From Oscillospiraceae bacterium (GTDB lineage Bacteria > Bacillota > Clostridia > Oscillospirales > Oscillospiraceae), in assembly GCA_902783035.1 (NCBI GenBank), contig CACZPK010000054.1, positions 1-38,524 on the forward strand: a stretch of DNA of 38,524 bases, in the 5' to 3' direction. The notes below the pieces were generated by a model, which worked only from the letters and a program-made list of their open reading frames with translations, did no database searches and was not told where the DNA came from. Numbering within the stretch: the first letter of the stretch is position 1; each line of letters opens with the position of its first letter. The position numbers and the translations under genes were made by a program. This document shows positions 7,113-14,621 of this stretch, one piece after another.

Positions 7113-8747
7113 TTATGCCTGGCTCTGTGCCTCGACGAGGCGCACGCCGCAATACTGTTCGCGCAGCTTGGGCTTTTCGATCTTGCCCGTTGGATTGCGC
7201 GGCACTTTGGCAAAGATGATCTTGCGCGGGCGTTTGTAACGCGGCAGCTCGATGCAGAAGTCGTTGAGCTCGTCCTCGGTCAGCTCCATGCCTTCCTTGA
7301 CCTGCACGATCGCCGCGGCGATTTCACCGAGACGCTTGTCCGGCAAGCCGATGACCGCAACGTCGTGAATTTTCGGATTTGCCGCGAGAAAGTCCTCGAT
7401 CTGCACGGGATAAAGGTTTTCGCCGCCGGAGATGATGACGTCTTTTTTGCGGTCAACCAAAAAGATGAAGCCATCTTCGTCCTGCCGCGCCATGTCGCCG
7501 GTGTGGAGCCAGCCGTCCTTGAGCACCGCGGCCGTTGCCTCGGGATCGTGGTAGTAGCAGCGCATGACGCCCGGGCCCTTGACACACAGCTCGCCGACAT
7601 CGCCCTGCCTGACAAGCTCACCCTGTTCGTCGACGATCTTGCACTTCCAGCCGAAACCGGGCACACCGATGGCACCGACCTTGTTGACATTTTCCATGCC
7701 GAGGTGGACGCAGCCCGGACCCGTGGACTCGGACAGGCCGTAGTTCGTGTCGTACTTGTGATCGGGGAAATACTGCAGCCAGTGCTTGATGAGGGACGGC
7801 GGTACGGGCTGCGCACCGATGTGCATCAGGCGCCACTGGGAGAGCGTATAGTCCGCGAGCCTGAGGTCGCCGCGGTCGAGCGCTGCGAGGATGTCCTGCG
7901 CCCAGGGCACCAGCAGCCATACGATGGTGCATTTTTCCTGAGAGACTGCATCGAAAATCGCCTGTGGGGAATTGCCCTTGAGCAGTACCGCGCGGCTGCC
8001 GGTGAACAGTGAACCGAACCAGTGCATCTTTGCGCCCGTGTGGTAGAGGGGAGGGATGCAGAGGAACACGTCGTCGTGCGTCGTTTCGTGATGCGTTGCC
8101 TCCATGCGCGCCGATTGCAGCAGCGCCGTATGGTCGAGCAGGATCGCCTTCGGAAAACCGGTGGTGCCGGATGAATAGTAGATCGCGGCTTCATCCGTGT
8201 CCTCAATCAGCACCTTCGGCGCGCTGGAAGGACAGTTGGCGGTCAGGTCATGGTAGCTCTCGGCAAAGGTGGGGCGCATCTCGCCGACAAAAATCAGCAT
8301 GCGGTTTTTGCCGATCTCCTCGGCAATGTCTTCCACACGCCCGATAAACTCCTGCCCGAAGAACAAAATGTCCGCATCCGCCAGCTCGACGCAGTATTTG
8401 ATCTCATCGGCCGTATAGCGGAAGTTGAGCGGTACGGCGACTGCGCCGGTCTTGAGGATGCCAAAGTAGATGGGCAACCACTCCAGACAATTCATCAGCA
8501 GGATCGCGACCTTCTGTCCCTTGCGCACACCGCGGGAGAGCAGCATGTTCGCCACGCGGTTCGCTTTTTCGTCAAACACGCTCCAAGTGATCTCACGGCG
8601 GTAGGGCGCGGCGGCGGAGGGCTGGATCAGCTCAAACTCCTTCCAGGTCACACGCGGGCGCTCCTGTACCGCGGGGTTGATCTCGACCAGAGCCACCTCG
8701 TCGCCGTAGAGCTTGCTGTTGCGTTCCAAAAGATCGGTAATAGGCAT
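7113..8747 (-). CDS. AMP-forming acyl-CoA ligase (class I adenylate-forming enzyme)
   Basis: The protein is 544 residues. It activates a carboxylic acid to acyl-AMP and then to acyl-CoA in the cytoplasm. The P-loop YSSGTTGFPK lies at 191-200, the hinge segment VDRKKDVIISGGENLYP near 445, and the C-terminal lysine in NPTGKIEKPK. The frame extends 35 codons further upstream, but the ATG at 8747 is preferred: GAAAGGAA lies at the right distance and the upstream part would run through the promoter. The overall look is that of medium/long-chain or aryl acid ligases; the substrate is not determined. It is divergent from iorAB, and its leader carries a palindrome shared with two other promoters in the block. 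Confidence 0.88.
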   Translation of the reverse strand: MPITDLLERNSKLYGDEVALVEINPAVQERPRVTWKEFELIQPSAAAPYRREITWSVFDEKANRVANMLLSRGVRKGQKVAILLMNCLEWLPIYFGILKTGAVAVPLNFRYTADEIKYCVELADADILFFGQEFIGRVEDIAEEIGKNRMLIFVGEMRPTFAESYHDLTANCPSSAPKVLIEDTDEAAIYYSSGTTGFPKAILLDHTALLQSARMEATHHETTHDDVFLCIPPLYHTGAKMHWFGSLFTGSRAVLLKGNSPQAIFDAVSQEKCTIVWLLVPWAQDILAALDRGDLRLADYTLSQWRLMHIGAQPVPPSLIKHWLQYFPDHKYDTNYGLSESTGPGCVHLGMENVNKVGAIGVPGFGWKCKIVDEQGELVRQGDVGELCVKGPGVMRCYYHDPEATAAVLKDGWLHTGDMARQDEDGFIFLVDRKKDVIISGGENLYPVQIEDFLAANPKIHDVAVIGLPDKRLGEIAAAIVQVKEGMELTEDELNDFCIELPRYKRPRKIIFAKVPRNPTGKIEKPKLREQYCGVRLVEAQSQA

Positions 8748-8782
8748 TCGAATCGTTCCTTTCACAGCGGGTTCTTTAACCG

Positions 8783-8796
8783 TTTTATGCATTAAA
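8783..8796. promoter_or_regulatory. Candidate operator, copy 1 (TTTTATGCATTAAA)
   Basis: This 14-mer lies just downstream of the predicted start of transcription of the ligase gene. It differs by one base from the site in the symporter promoter (16224-16237, opposite strand) and resembles the one at 11366-11379. A flanking run of tandem TTTAGTG-like units (about 8797-8814, minus strand) is also present. Binding by a common regulator is inferred. Confidence 0.45.
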
Positions 8797-8814
8797 GCAC
8801 TAAACACTAAAAGC

Positions 8815-8843
8815 ACGATACTACAGAACGGAAAAATTGTCAA
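8815..8843 (-). promoter_or_regulatory. Promoter of the acyl-CoA ligase gene
   Basis: On the minus strand TTGACA (8838-8843) and TATCGT (8815-8820) are 17 bp apart, about 70 bp before the chosen ATG. The -35 is a perfect consensus. Confidence 0.7.
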
Positions 8844-8852
8844 GAAAAACAA

Positions 8853-8884
8853 TTTACCCTTTTCGGAAATCGTGCTAAGATAAT
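8853..8884 (+). promoter_or_regulatory. Probable iorAB promoter
   Basis: TTTACC (8853-8858) and TAAGAT (8876-8881) are 17 bp apart; GATAAT at 8879-8884 is an alternative -10. It lies back to back with the ligase promoter, leaving about 88 nt of leader before iorA in which I see no special structure. Confidence 0.45.
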
Positions 8885-8971
8885 GACTGCCGACCAGAAT
8901 GGATTCCGTTTGCGGGATGGGTTTTGTTCGGTATGAACAAAAGGCAACATCAGGTCAAGGAGAGATCAGCC

Positions 8972-10717
8972 ATGAAACAGTTGATGCTGGGCAACGCTGC
9001 CGCTGCGCGCGGGCTTTACGAAGCGGGCGTCGCCGTCGTATCCAGTTATCCCGGTACGCCGAGTACGGAGATCACGGAGGAACTCGCCAAATATGACGAG
9101 GTATACAGCGAGTGGGCGCCCAACGAGAAGGTTGCGATGGAGGTTGCCTTCGGCGCCAGCCTTGCGGGTAAGCGGAGCTTCTGCGGCATGAAGCATGTCG
9201 GCCTCAATGTCGCCGCCGACCCGCTGTTTACCGTTTCTTACACGGGCGTGAACGGCGGCATGGTCATTGCGGTGGCGGACGATGCGGGCATGCATTCCAG
9301 CCAGAACGAGCAGGATTCCCGCCATTACGCCCGCTCGGCCAAGCTGCCGATGCTGGAACCCGCAGACAGCGCGGAGGCGCTTGCCTTTGCCAAGCAGGCT
9401 TATGAGATATCGGAAACGTTTGATTGCCCGGTCCTGTTGAAGATGTGCACGCGCATCGCGCACTCCCAATCCGTTGTGGAGACGGGCGAGCGCGTCGAAC
9501 CGCAGGCAAAGCCCTATGAAAAGAATATCGCCAAGTACGTTATGACGCCTGCCAACGCCATTCGCCGTCATCCCCATGTTGACGAGCGCATGGAAAAGCT
9601 GGCGGCGTTCGCGGAGACGAGTGCGCTCAACCGTGTGGAGGAGGGGACGGATCATGCGACGGGCATCATCACGTCCTCCACGAGCTATCAATATGTGAAG
9701 GAAGTCTGCGGCGACCGTTTCCCGATCCTCAAGCTGGGTATGGTCTGGCCGCTGCCGGAGCAGAAGATCCGCGACTTTGCCGCCTCCGTCACCACACTGA
9801 CCGTGGTGGAGGAACTGGACGGCTTTATCGAGACCTATGTGCGCGAGCTTGGTATCCCCTGCGGAGGCAAGGCATTCTTCCCGCAGCTCGGCGAATTCTC
9901 ACAGAACCTTGTGGCGGAAAAGATCGGCTTGCCCGTCCACAAGGGCACGGCGCTGGATGAGACGATCCCGCCGCGCCCGCCTGCCATGTGCGCAGGTTGC
10001 CCGCACCGCGGCATGTTCTATACACTCAGCCGCAATAAATGCACGGTGCTCGGCGATATCGGCTGCTATACCCTCGGCGCCGCCGCACCGCTCAACGCCA
10101 TTGAAATGACGCTGTGCATGGGTGCGTCGGTGAGCAGTATCCACGGCTACAACAAGGCCCTCGGCACGCAGAGCGAGCATAAGACCGTTGCCGTTATCGG
10201 CGATTCGACCTTTATGCATTCCGGTATGACGGGACTTGCCAACATTGCTTACAACCAGTCGAACAGCACGGTCATCATTCTCGACAACTCCATCACCGGC
10301 ATGACAGGCCACCAGCAGAATCCGACCACGGGCTACAACATCAAGGGAGATCCCGCCGGCAAGATCGATCTGGAAGCATTGTGCCATGCGATGGGCTTCC
10401 GGCGCGTCCGCGTCGTCGATCCCTATGATCTCGACGCCTGCGATCAGGCGGTACGCGAGGAGCTGGCGGCAGATGAGCCGTCGGTCATCATTTCCCGCAG
10501 ACCCTGTGCGCTGCTGAAGTATGTCAAGCACAAGGCGCCGCTGCGCGTAGATCCGGACAAGTGCGTGGGCTGCAAGTCCTGCATGCGCATCGGCTGTCCG
10601 GCGCTTTCGTTCAAGGACGGCAAGGCGCGCGTCGATGCGACACTGTGTGTCGGCTGCGGCGTTTGCTCGCAGCTGTGCAAGGCCGGCGCGTTTGAGAGCA
10701 CCGCAAAGGAGGGATGA
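8972..10717 (+). CDS. iorA: Indolepyruvate:ferredoxin oxidoreductase, alpha subunit
   Basis: This 581-residue subunit carries the thiamine diphosphate chemistry that interconverts aryl pyruvates and aryl-acetyl-CoA with ferredoxin. The N-terminal pyrimidine-type domain begins with LGNAAAARGLYEAGV and SSYPGTPSTEI. The pyrophosphate-binding domain includes PAMCAGCPHRG and GDSTFMHSGMTGL. The C-terminus has two [4Fe-4S] ferredoxin motifs (CVGCKSCMRIGCP and CVGCGVCSQLC). The ATG at 8972 is chosen because AAGGAGAG lies just upstream; the frame itself opens 16 codons earlier. The stop overlaps the possible first start of iorB. Confidence 0.95.
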   Translation: MKQLMLGNAAAARGLYEAGVAVVSSYPGTPSTEITEELAKYDEVYSEWAPNEKVAMEVAFGASLAGKRSFCGMKHVGLNVAADPLFTVSYTGVNGGMVIAVADDAGMHSSQNEQDSRHYARSAKLPMLEPADSAEALAFAKQAYEISETFDCPVLLKMCTRIAHSQSVVETGERVEPQAKPYEKNIAKYVMTPANAIRRHPHVDERMEKLAAFAETSALNRVEEGTDHATGIITSSTSYQYVKEVCGDRFPILKLGMVWPLPEQKIRDFAASVTTLTVVEELDGFIETYVRELGIPCGGKAFFPQLGEFSQNLVAEKIGLPVHKGTALDETIPPRPPAMCAGCPHRGMFYTLSRNKCTVLGDIGCYTLGAAAPLNAIEMTLCMGASVSSIHGYNKALGTQSEHKTVAVIGDSTFMHSGMTGLANIAYNQSNSTVIILDNSITGMTGHQQNPTTGYNIKGDPAGKIDLEALCHAMGFRRVRVVDPYDLDACDQAVREELAADEPSVIISRRPCALLKYVKHKAPLRVDPDKCVGCKSCMRIGCPALSFKDGKARVDATLCVGCGVCSQLCKAGAFESTAKEG

Positions 10718-10722
10718 CCGGT

Positions 10723-11295
10723 ATGGAAACGAAGAATATCATGATCGTCGGCGTCGGCGGGCAGGGCAGCCTGCTGGCCAGCAAGCTGCTGGGCCACCTC
10801 CTGCTGGAGCAGGGCTACGACGTCAAGGTCTCCGAGGTGCACGGCATGAGCCAGCGAGGCGGCAGCGTCGTGACCTACGTGCGCTACGGCGACAAGGTCG
10901 CCTCTCCGGTGATCGACAAGGGCGAGGCAGACTACATTGTTTCCTTTGAACTGCTGGAAGCGGCACGCTGGATGGAATACCTCAAGCCCGGCGGGCAGAT
11001 CGTTACCTCGACGCAGCAGATCGACCCGATGCCCGTCATCACGGGCGCGGCGACGTACCCGGAGAACCTTGTGGAAAAAATGCGCACGGCGGGTGCAAAG
11101 GTCGACGCCCTAGACTGCCTTGCCCTTGCGGAGCAGGCGGGCAGCGTGAAGGCGGTCAACATTGTGCTGATGGGGCGGCTGTCGCACTATTTTGACCTCC
11201 CGGAGGAGGCGTGGCAGAAGTCGCTGGAGGCAATGGTGCCCGCAAAATTCCTGGAACTCAACCGCAAGGCGTTTGCGCTTGGCAAGAACGCCTGA
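10723..11295 (+). CDS. iorB: Indolepyruvate:ferredoxin oxidoreductase, beta subunit
   Basis: The 190-residue gamma-type domain partner of IorA begins KNIMIVGVGGQGSLLASKLLG, the glycine-rich start of 2-oxoacid oxidoreductase gamma domains, and has EVHGMSQRGGSVVTYVR, a typical motif of this subunit. An ATG at 10714 overlaps the iorA stop, but the AAAGGAGG at about 10705-10712 is far better spaced for the ATG at 10723. With IorA it forms a soluble oxygen-sensitive complex. No terminator directly follows; the next element is the promoter at 11361. Confidence 0.93.
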   Translation: METKNIMIVGVGGQGSLLASKLLGHLLLEQGYDVKVSEVHGMSQRGGSVVTYVRYGDKVASPVIDKGEADYIVSFELLEAARWMEYLKPGGQIVTSTQQIDPMPVITGAATYPENLVEKMRTAGAKVDALDCLALAEQAGSVKAVNIVLMGRLSHYFDLPEEAWQKSLEAMVPAKFLELNRKAFALGKNA

Positions 11296-11360
11296 CCGGA
11301 AGTGGTCAAAACGCACGGAAACAGCTCAATATATTGTTGCCGTTTTAGCTAAGAAGTATA

Positions 11361-11389
11361 TTGACTTTAACGCGTTAACACGCTATACT
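11361..11389 (+). promoter_or_regulatory. Strong promoter of the Phe leader transcript
   Basis: TTGACT (11361-11366) and TATACT (11384-11389) are separated by exactly 17 bp. The spacer holds the perfect 12-bp palindrome TTAACGCGTTAA (candidate operator at 11366-11379). Transcription would begin near 11396, about 20 nt before the leader peptide ATG. Confidence 0.8.
11366..11379. promoter_or_regulatory. Candidate operator, copy 2 (TTTAACGCGTTAAC)
   Basis: The site sits between -35 and -10, so a bound protein would block RNA polymerase. It contains a perfect 12-bp palindrome and shares the TTTAAYGCRTTAAA pattern with sites at 8783-8796 and 16224-16237. Confidence 0.45.
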
Positions 11390-11416
11390 GCCAAAAAACG
11401 GGAAAGGGGTACGGCA

Positions 11417-11506
11417 ATGAACAAGCTGAGCAATCGGTTTTTCGGCTTTAGCAGCGGCTTTTTCTTTGGCCGCTTTTTCGCCATGCCGCAAACCGACTGC
11501 CCGTGA
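11417..11506 (+). CDS. Phenylalanine-rich leader peptide (29 residues)
   Basis: A 30-codon frame starts at an ATG preceded by GGAAAGGGG. It encodes a 29-residue peptide with eight Phe codons, arranged FF, F, FFF and FF within residues 8-21. No globular function is expected. Its position between a strong promoter and a strong terminator, ahead of phenylacetate-CoA ligase, is that of an attenuation leader such as PheL. The codon run lies inside a long potential stem: TCGGTTT (11434-11440) and CGGC (11443-11446) can pair with GCCG (11485-11488) and AAACCGA (11490-11496). A stalled ribosome would prevent that pairing. The TGA at 11504-11506 lies 3 nt before the 5' arm of the proposed antiterminator. 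Confidence 0.75.
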   Translation: MNKLSNRFFGFSSGFFFGRFFAMPQTDCP

Positions 11507-11509
11507 GAA

Positions 11510-11580
11510 GAGCGCGTACCGTTGAACGCATCCGTTCAGACGCGGTCTCGTCCTTGTGGGCGGGACCGCGTTTTTGTTTT
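11510..11580 (+). terminator. Attenuator: alternative antiterminator and terminator helices
   Basis: The terminator is a 13-14 bp stem (11540-11553 with 11558-11571, loop TTGT, two G-T wobbles) followed by TTTTGTTTTG. The competing antiterminator pairs GAGCGCGT (11510-11517) with ACGCG and CTC (11540-11549, GT bulged) and encloses a perfect hairpin TGAACG-CATC-CGTTCA (11523-11538). Both cannot form together because they share 11540-11549. A ribosome finishing the leader at 11506 would cover 11510-11517 and favour termination. Confidence 0.75.
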
Positions 11581-11590
11581 GCCTTTTGTT

Positions 11591-11660
11591 TTTTCGCGGT
11601 GGCGCCGCCGCGGAAAAATAGAAAGATACTATAGCTATTTCCAAAGCACTATGTTATAAT
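11591..11660 (+). promoter_or_regulatory. Imperfect palindrome and extended -10 promoter before paaK
   Basis: An imperfect 27-bp palindrome (11591-11617, arms TTTTCGCGGTGGC and GCCGCCGCGGAAAA) is followed by an extended -10 element, TGTTATAAT (11652-11660), with no good -35. A transcript from it would start about 18 nt before paaK and bypass the attenuator. Activity is inferred from the -10 only. Confidence 0.4.
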
Positions 11661-11684
11661 CAAAAAAAGAGAGGAATGATCCGC

Positions 11685-12986
11685 ATGGAGCGCTATTACC
11701 AGCCCGAGATCGAAACCGCGTCCCGCGAGCAGATCACCGCATGGCAGAGCGAACGGCTTGTTCGACAGGTCAGGCACGTTTGGGACAACGTACCCTGCTA
11801 CCGCAAGAAAATGGAGGAGAAGGGCATTACGCCCGACGATATCCACGGCGTTGAGGATCTGCACAAGCTCCCCTTCGTCACAAAGGCGGATCTGCGTGAC
11901 CAGTATCCCTACGGCTTGCTTGCCGTTCCGCTGAACGACTGCGTACGCATTCACTCCACTTCCGGCACGACGGGCAAGCGCGTCGTTGCGTACTATACGC
12001 AGGAAGACGTTGACCTGTGGGAGGATTGCTGCGCCCGCGCGCTGACCGCCGCGGGGGCAACGGAAGAAGACGTGTGCCAGGTCGCATACGGCTACGGCTT
12101 GTTTACCGGCGGCGCCGGACTGCACGGCGGCAGCCACAAGGTCGGCTGCCTGACGCTGCCGATGTCCTCCGGCAACACCGAACGTCAGATCATGTTTATG
12201 CGCGACCTGAAGTCGACCATCTTGTGCTGCACGCCCTCATATGCCGCCTATTTGGGCGAGACGATGAAGGAGATGGGGCTCACACCCGACGAGATTCCGC
12301 TCAAGGCGGGCATCTTCGGCGCAGAGGCGTGGAGCGAGGAGATGCGCCGGGATATTGAGAAAACGCTGGGTATCAAGGCGTATGACATCTATGGGCTTAC
12401 GGAGCTTTCCGGCCCCGGCGTTGCCTTTGAGTGCTCTGCGCAAAACGGCATGCACATCAATGAGGACCACTTCATCGCGGAGATCATCGACCCGGAGACG
12501 GGTGAGCCGCTGCCCGACGGAGAACAGGGCGAGCTGGTCTTTACCTCCCTTACCAAAAAGGCGTTCCCGCTCCTGCGCTACCGCACCCGCGACGTTTGCG
12601 TGCTCAACCGCGGAAAGTGTTCCTGCGGCCGTACGCACGTCAGAATGGCGAAACCGCGCGGCCGTACGGACGATATGCTCATCATCCGCGGCGTGAACGT
12701 GTTCCCGTCCCAGATAGAAACGGTTCTGATCAACCTCGGCTACGGCGCGAACTATCAAATCATTGTCGACCGCGTCAACCACACCGATACGCTCGATGTG
12801 CATGTGGAAATGACGCCGGAGATGTTTACCGACAATATGGGCGAGATCGCCGCGCGGCAGAAGAAGATCGTCGAAGGGCTGCGCTCTATGCTCGGCCTTG
12901 CTGCGAAGGTCACACTGGTTGCACCGAAGTCCATCGTACGCAGCGAGGGCAAAGCGGTGCGCGTGATCGACAACCGCAAAATTTGA
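11685..12986 (+). CDS. paaK: Phenylacetate-CoA ligase
   Basis: The 433-residue protein has the hallmarks of AMP-forming phenylacetate-CoA ligases: an N-terminal SERLVRQVRHVWDNVPCYR helix region, the P-loop STSGTTGKR at 91-99, YDIYGLTELSGPG in the middle and RGRTDDMLIIRGVNVFPSQIE at the C-domain hinge. It converts phenylacetate or related aryl acids, CoA and ATP to aryl-acetyl-CoA. The ATG at 11685 is preferred over that at 11676 because AGAGAGG ends 10 nt before it. It sits downstream of iorAB and of the Phe attenuator, and 16 nt before the ACT-domain gene, an arrangement frequent in anaerobic Firmicutes and archaea. Confidence 0.93.
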   Translation: MERYYQPEIETASREQITAWQSERLVRQVRHVWDNVPCYRKKMEEKGITPDDIHGVEDLHKLPFVTKADLRDQYPYGLLAVPLNDCVRIHSTSGTTGKRVVAYYTQEDVDLWEDCCARALTAAGATEEDVCQVAYGYGLFTGGAGLHGGSHKVGCLTLPMSSGNTERQIMFMRDLKSTILCCTPSYAAYLGETMKEMGLTPDEIPLKAGIFGAEAWSEEMRRDIEKTLGIKAYDIYGLTELSGPGVAFECSAQNGMHINEDHFIAEIIDPETGEPLPDGEQGELVFTSLTKKAFPLLRYRTRDVCVLNRGKCSCGRTHVRMAKPRGRTDDMLIIRGVNVFPSQIETVLINLGYGANYQIIVDRVNHTDTLDVHVEMTPEMFTDNMGEIAARQKKIVEGLRSMLGLAAKVTLVAPKSIVRSEGKAVRVIDNRKI

Positions 12987-13002
12987 GAAAGGGGAGAGCG
13001 AT

Positions 13003-13434
13003 ATGAGCGTTAAGCAGATTTCCGTATTTCTCGAAAACAAGCCCGGCGCGCTGCTGGGCATGACCCGCGTGCTGGCGGAGCAGAACATCGATATGCGTGC
13101 GTTCTCATTGGCTGAGACGAGCGATTTCGGCATTGCGCGCATCATCGTCAACGACGTGGCCAAGACCACGGCGGTTTTGCAGGAGGCGGGCTTTGTCCAC
13201 AATGTTACGCCCGTCATCGCCGTCGCCGTCTCCAACACACCCGGAGGACTGAACCGGGCGCTGACCGCCCTGAGCGAGGCGTCGGTCAACGTGGAGTATA
13301 TGTACGCCTTTGTCGGCGGGCGAGAGGAAAGCGCCTACATGATCTTCCGTGTGGCGGACAATGAAAAGGCTGCCGCAGCGCTGCACGCCGCCGGTATCCG
13401 GCTGGCCGAGCAAGAGGAGATCGCAACACTGTAA
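13003..13434 (+). CDS. Double ACT-domain protein
   Basis: The 143-residue protein consists of two ACT domains, about 5-66 (QISVFLENKPGALLGMTRVL) and 72-140 (AVAVSNTPGGLNRALTAL), each with the Gly-containing ligand loop after the first strand. ACT domains bind small ligands, usually amino acids. This type regularly accompanies paaK and is often annotated only as an amino-acid-binding protein. It may sense an aromatic amino acid and adjust PaaK or IorAB activity; that is inference. AAAGGGGAG precedes the ATG. Confidence 0.85.
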   Translation: MSVKQISVFLENKPGALLGMTRVLAEQNIDMRAFSLAETSDFGIARIIVNDVAKTTAVLQEAGFVHNVTPVIAVAVSNTPGGLNRALTALSEASVNVEYMYAFVGGREESAYMIFRVADNEKAAAALHAAGIRLAEQEEIATL

Positions 13435-13504
13435 CCCGTAAGATTTCGGGAGGCTTCTCGGATCTTGTAAGAAAACATTGGCTGAAAAGGAAAGGAGAAT
13501 TATC

Positions 13505-13693
13505 ATGTACAGATTTTTTGTCGACAATTCCACGATCCGCCCGACCTTTGTGTTCAACGAGATGGAAAAGACGCCCGAGGAGGGGGATGTGTTCAAGGTG
13601 GATCGCGACGTCTTTGAAATTTATGACGTCCATCACCACCTCGAGAACCATGTCCTTTATCTCGACGCGCATCTGAGGCCGCTGGAGGAGTGA
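13505..13693 (+). CDS. Small protein of unknown function (62 residues)
   Basis: The frame starts at an ATG with AAAGGAG about 10 nt upstream and ends just before a terminator, which supports a real gene. The product is acidic, has no signal peptide or membrane segment, and contains a triple histidine (YDVHHHLENHVLYLDAH) in which five His and several acidic residues could bind a metal. I do not recognise a family. The 70-nt gap after the ACT gene has no clear promoter, so it is probably the last gene of the paaK transcript. Confidence 0.65.
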   Translation: MYRFFVDNSTIRPTFVFNEMEKTPEEGDVFKVDRDVFEIYDVHHHLENHVLYLDAHLRPLEE

Positions 13694-13715
13694 TCCTCCA
13701 CCCGATTTCTGAAAA

Positions 13716-13751
13716 GAGGGCTGCCCCGCAAGGGACAGCCCTCTTGTTATG
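13716..13751. terminator. Bidirectional terminator between small protein and amidohydrolase
   Basis: GAGGGCTG (13716-13723) pairs with CAGCCCTC (13736-13743), extended by three C-G pairs past one mismatch, loop GCAA. TTGTTATGTT follows on the plus strand and a short A-run precedes it (13712-13715). Confidence 0.8.
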
Positions 13752-13766
13752 TTGTGTGATGCGGCC

Positions 13767-14621
13767 TTACAGTCCCAAAAGCCGCTGCGCGTTGCCGCCG
13801 AGGATGGCGGCCTGCTCCGCGGGCGTGAAGGGCAGGGCACGGAATTGGCGCAGCCCTTCGCTTTGCCCGCCCCAGGGAGAGTCGGTGCCAAATAGCACCC
13901 GTTCTGCGCCGAAAGCACGCGCAAGGCGGACGAATCGTTCGGCATCCAGCAGGGAAAGGCTTTCCGGTGTTTGGTAGTATCCGTCGCCGTTGGGCGTCAT
14001 CTTGCCGAGCGCAAAGGAGGTGTCGATCCAAACGCCGGTTTCGGGCAGAATACGTTCCACATCGTCCCACTGACGCCAGCCGCCCATGTGTGCGCAGACC
14101 AACGTAACACCGTCGGTCTGGCGCACTGCGTTTGCAATCTGCGCGGGGGAGGCGTAGTCCGCGGCGTCGGGATAGCCGACGTCCCGTCCTGCGTGTGTCA
14201 GAACCACCAGCCCCAGTTCCGCACAGCGGTCGAGGATGCGCAGGTAGCGTACGTCATCAAAGGCAACGCCCTGATAGACCGGATGCAGCTTGATCCCGCG
14301 GATACCGCCCGATGCGAGGCGGGACAGTTCAGCGCCGGCACCGTCGAAATCCGGATGCATGCAACCGAAGGACAGCACGCCGGTCTCCGCGCCCTGCGCA
14401 TTGAGCGCGAGCGAGGCGTCATTGACGTGCGGCACCTGCCGCGCGTTCGTGGCGACGGGGAGCACGAGGGATACGTCTACGCCCGATCGTGCCATCTCGG
14501 AACTCAGCCCGCCTGCCGTGCCGTCGGTGAAGGGCTTTGTATGGGACATGCCCTGCAATTTGTCCACCGTTCGCGCGGCGAGTGTGTCGGGAAAGGTGTG
14601 GGTGTGGAAATCGACGATCAT
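13767..14621 (-). CDS. Metal-dependent amidohydrolase (amidohydrolase-2 family)
   Basis: The 284-residue TIM-barrel protein opens with VDFHTHTFPD (HxH metal ligands at 6 and 8). It continues with GIKLHPVYQG, LTHAGRD and CAHMGG (further histidines), and ends with FGTDSPWGG, whose Asp is the catalytic and metal-binding residue. The family covers decarboxylases and hydrolases of aromatic or other carboxylates; the substrate is not predictable here. Its start overlaps the stop of the symporter gene (ATGA), so the two are translationally coupled and probably serve the same compound. Confidence 0.8.
   Translation of the reverse strand: MIVDFHTHTFPDTLAARTVDKLQGMSHTKPFTDGTAGGLSSEMARSGVDVSLVLPVATNARQVPHVNDASLALNAQGAETGVLSFGCMHPDFDGAGAELSRLASGGIRGIKLHPVYQGVAFDDVRYLRILDRCAELGLVVLTHAGRDVGYPDAADYASPAQIANAVRQTDGVTLVCAHMGGWRQWDDVERILPETGVWIDTSFALGKMTPNGDGYYQTPESLSLLDAERFVRLARAFGAERVLFGTDSPWGGQSEGLRQFRALPFTPAEQAAILGGNAQRLLGL

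Noticed and set aside
8748-8852. Upstream extension of the acyl-CoA ligase with a hydrophobic N-terminus that could look like a signal peptide
   Set aside because: The extension would cover the promoter and operator, and the ATG at 8747 has a good ribosome binding site and gives the normal family start.
11540-11580. T-box riboswitch: the terminator 3' arm GGGCGGGACCGCG resembles the T-box consensus AGGGUGGNACCGCG
   Set aside because: The match forms the 3' arm of the terminator directly before the T-run, not the antiterminator bulge upstream of it, and no stem I with a specifier loop fits in the short leader. A covariance-model search for T-box would settle it.
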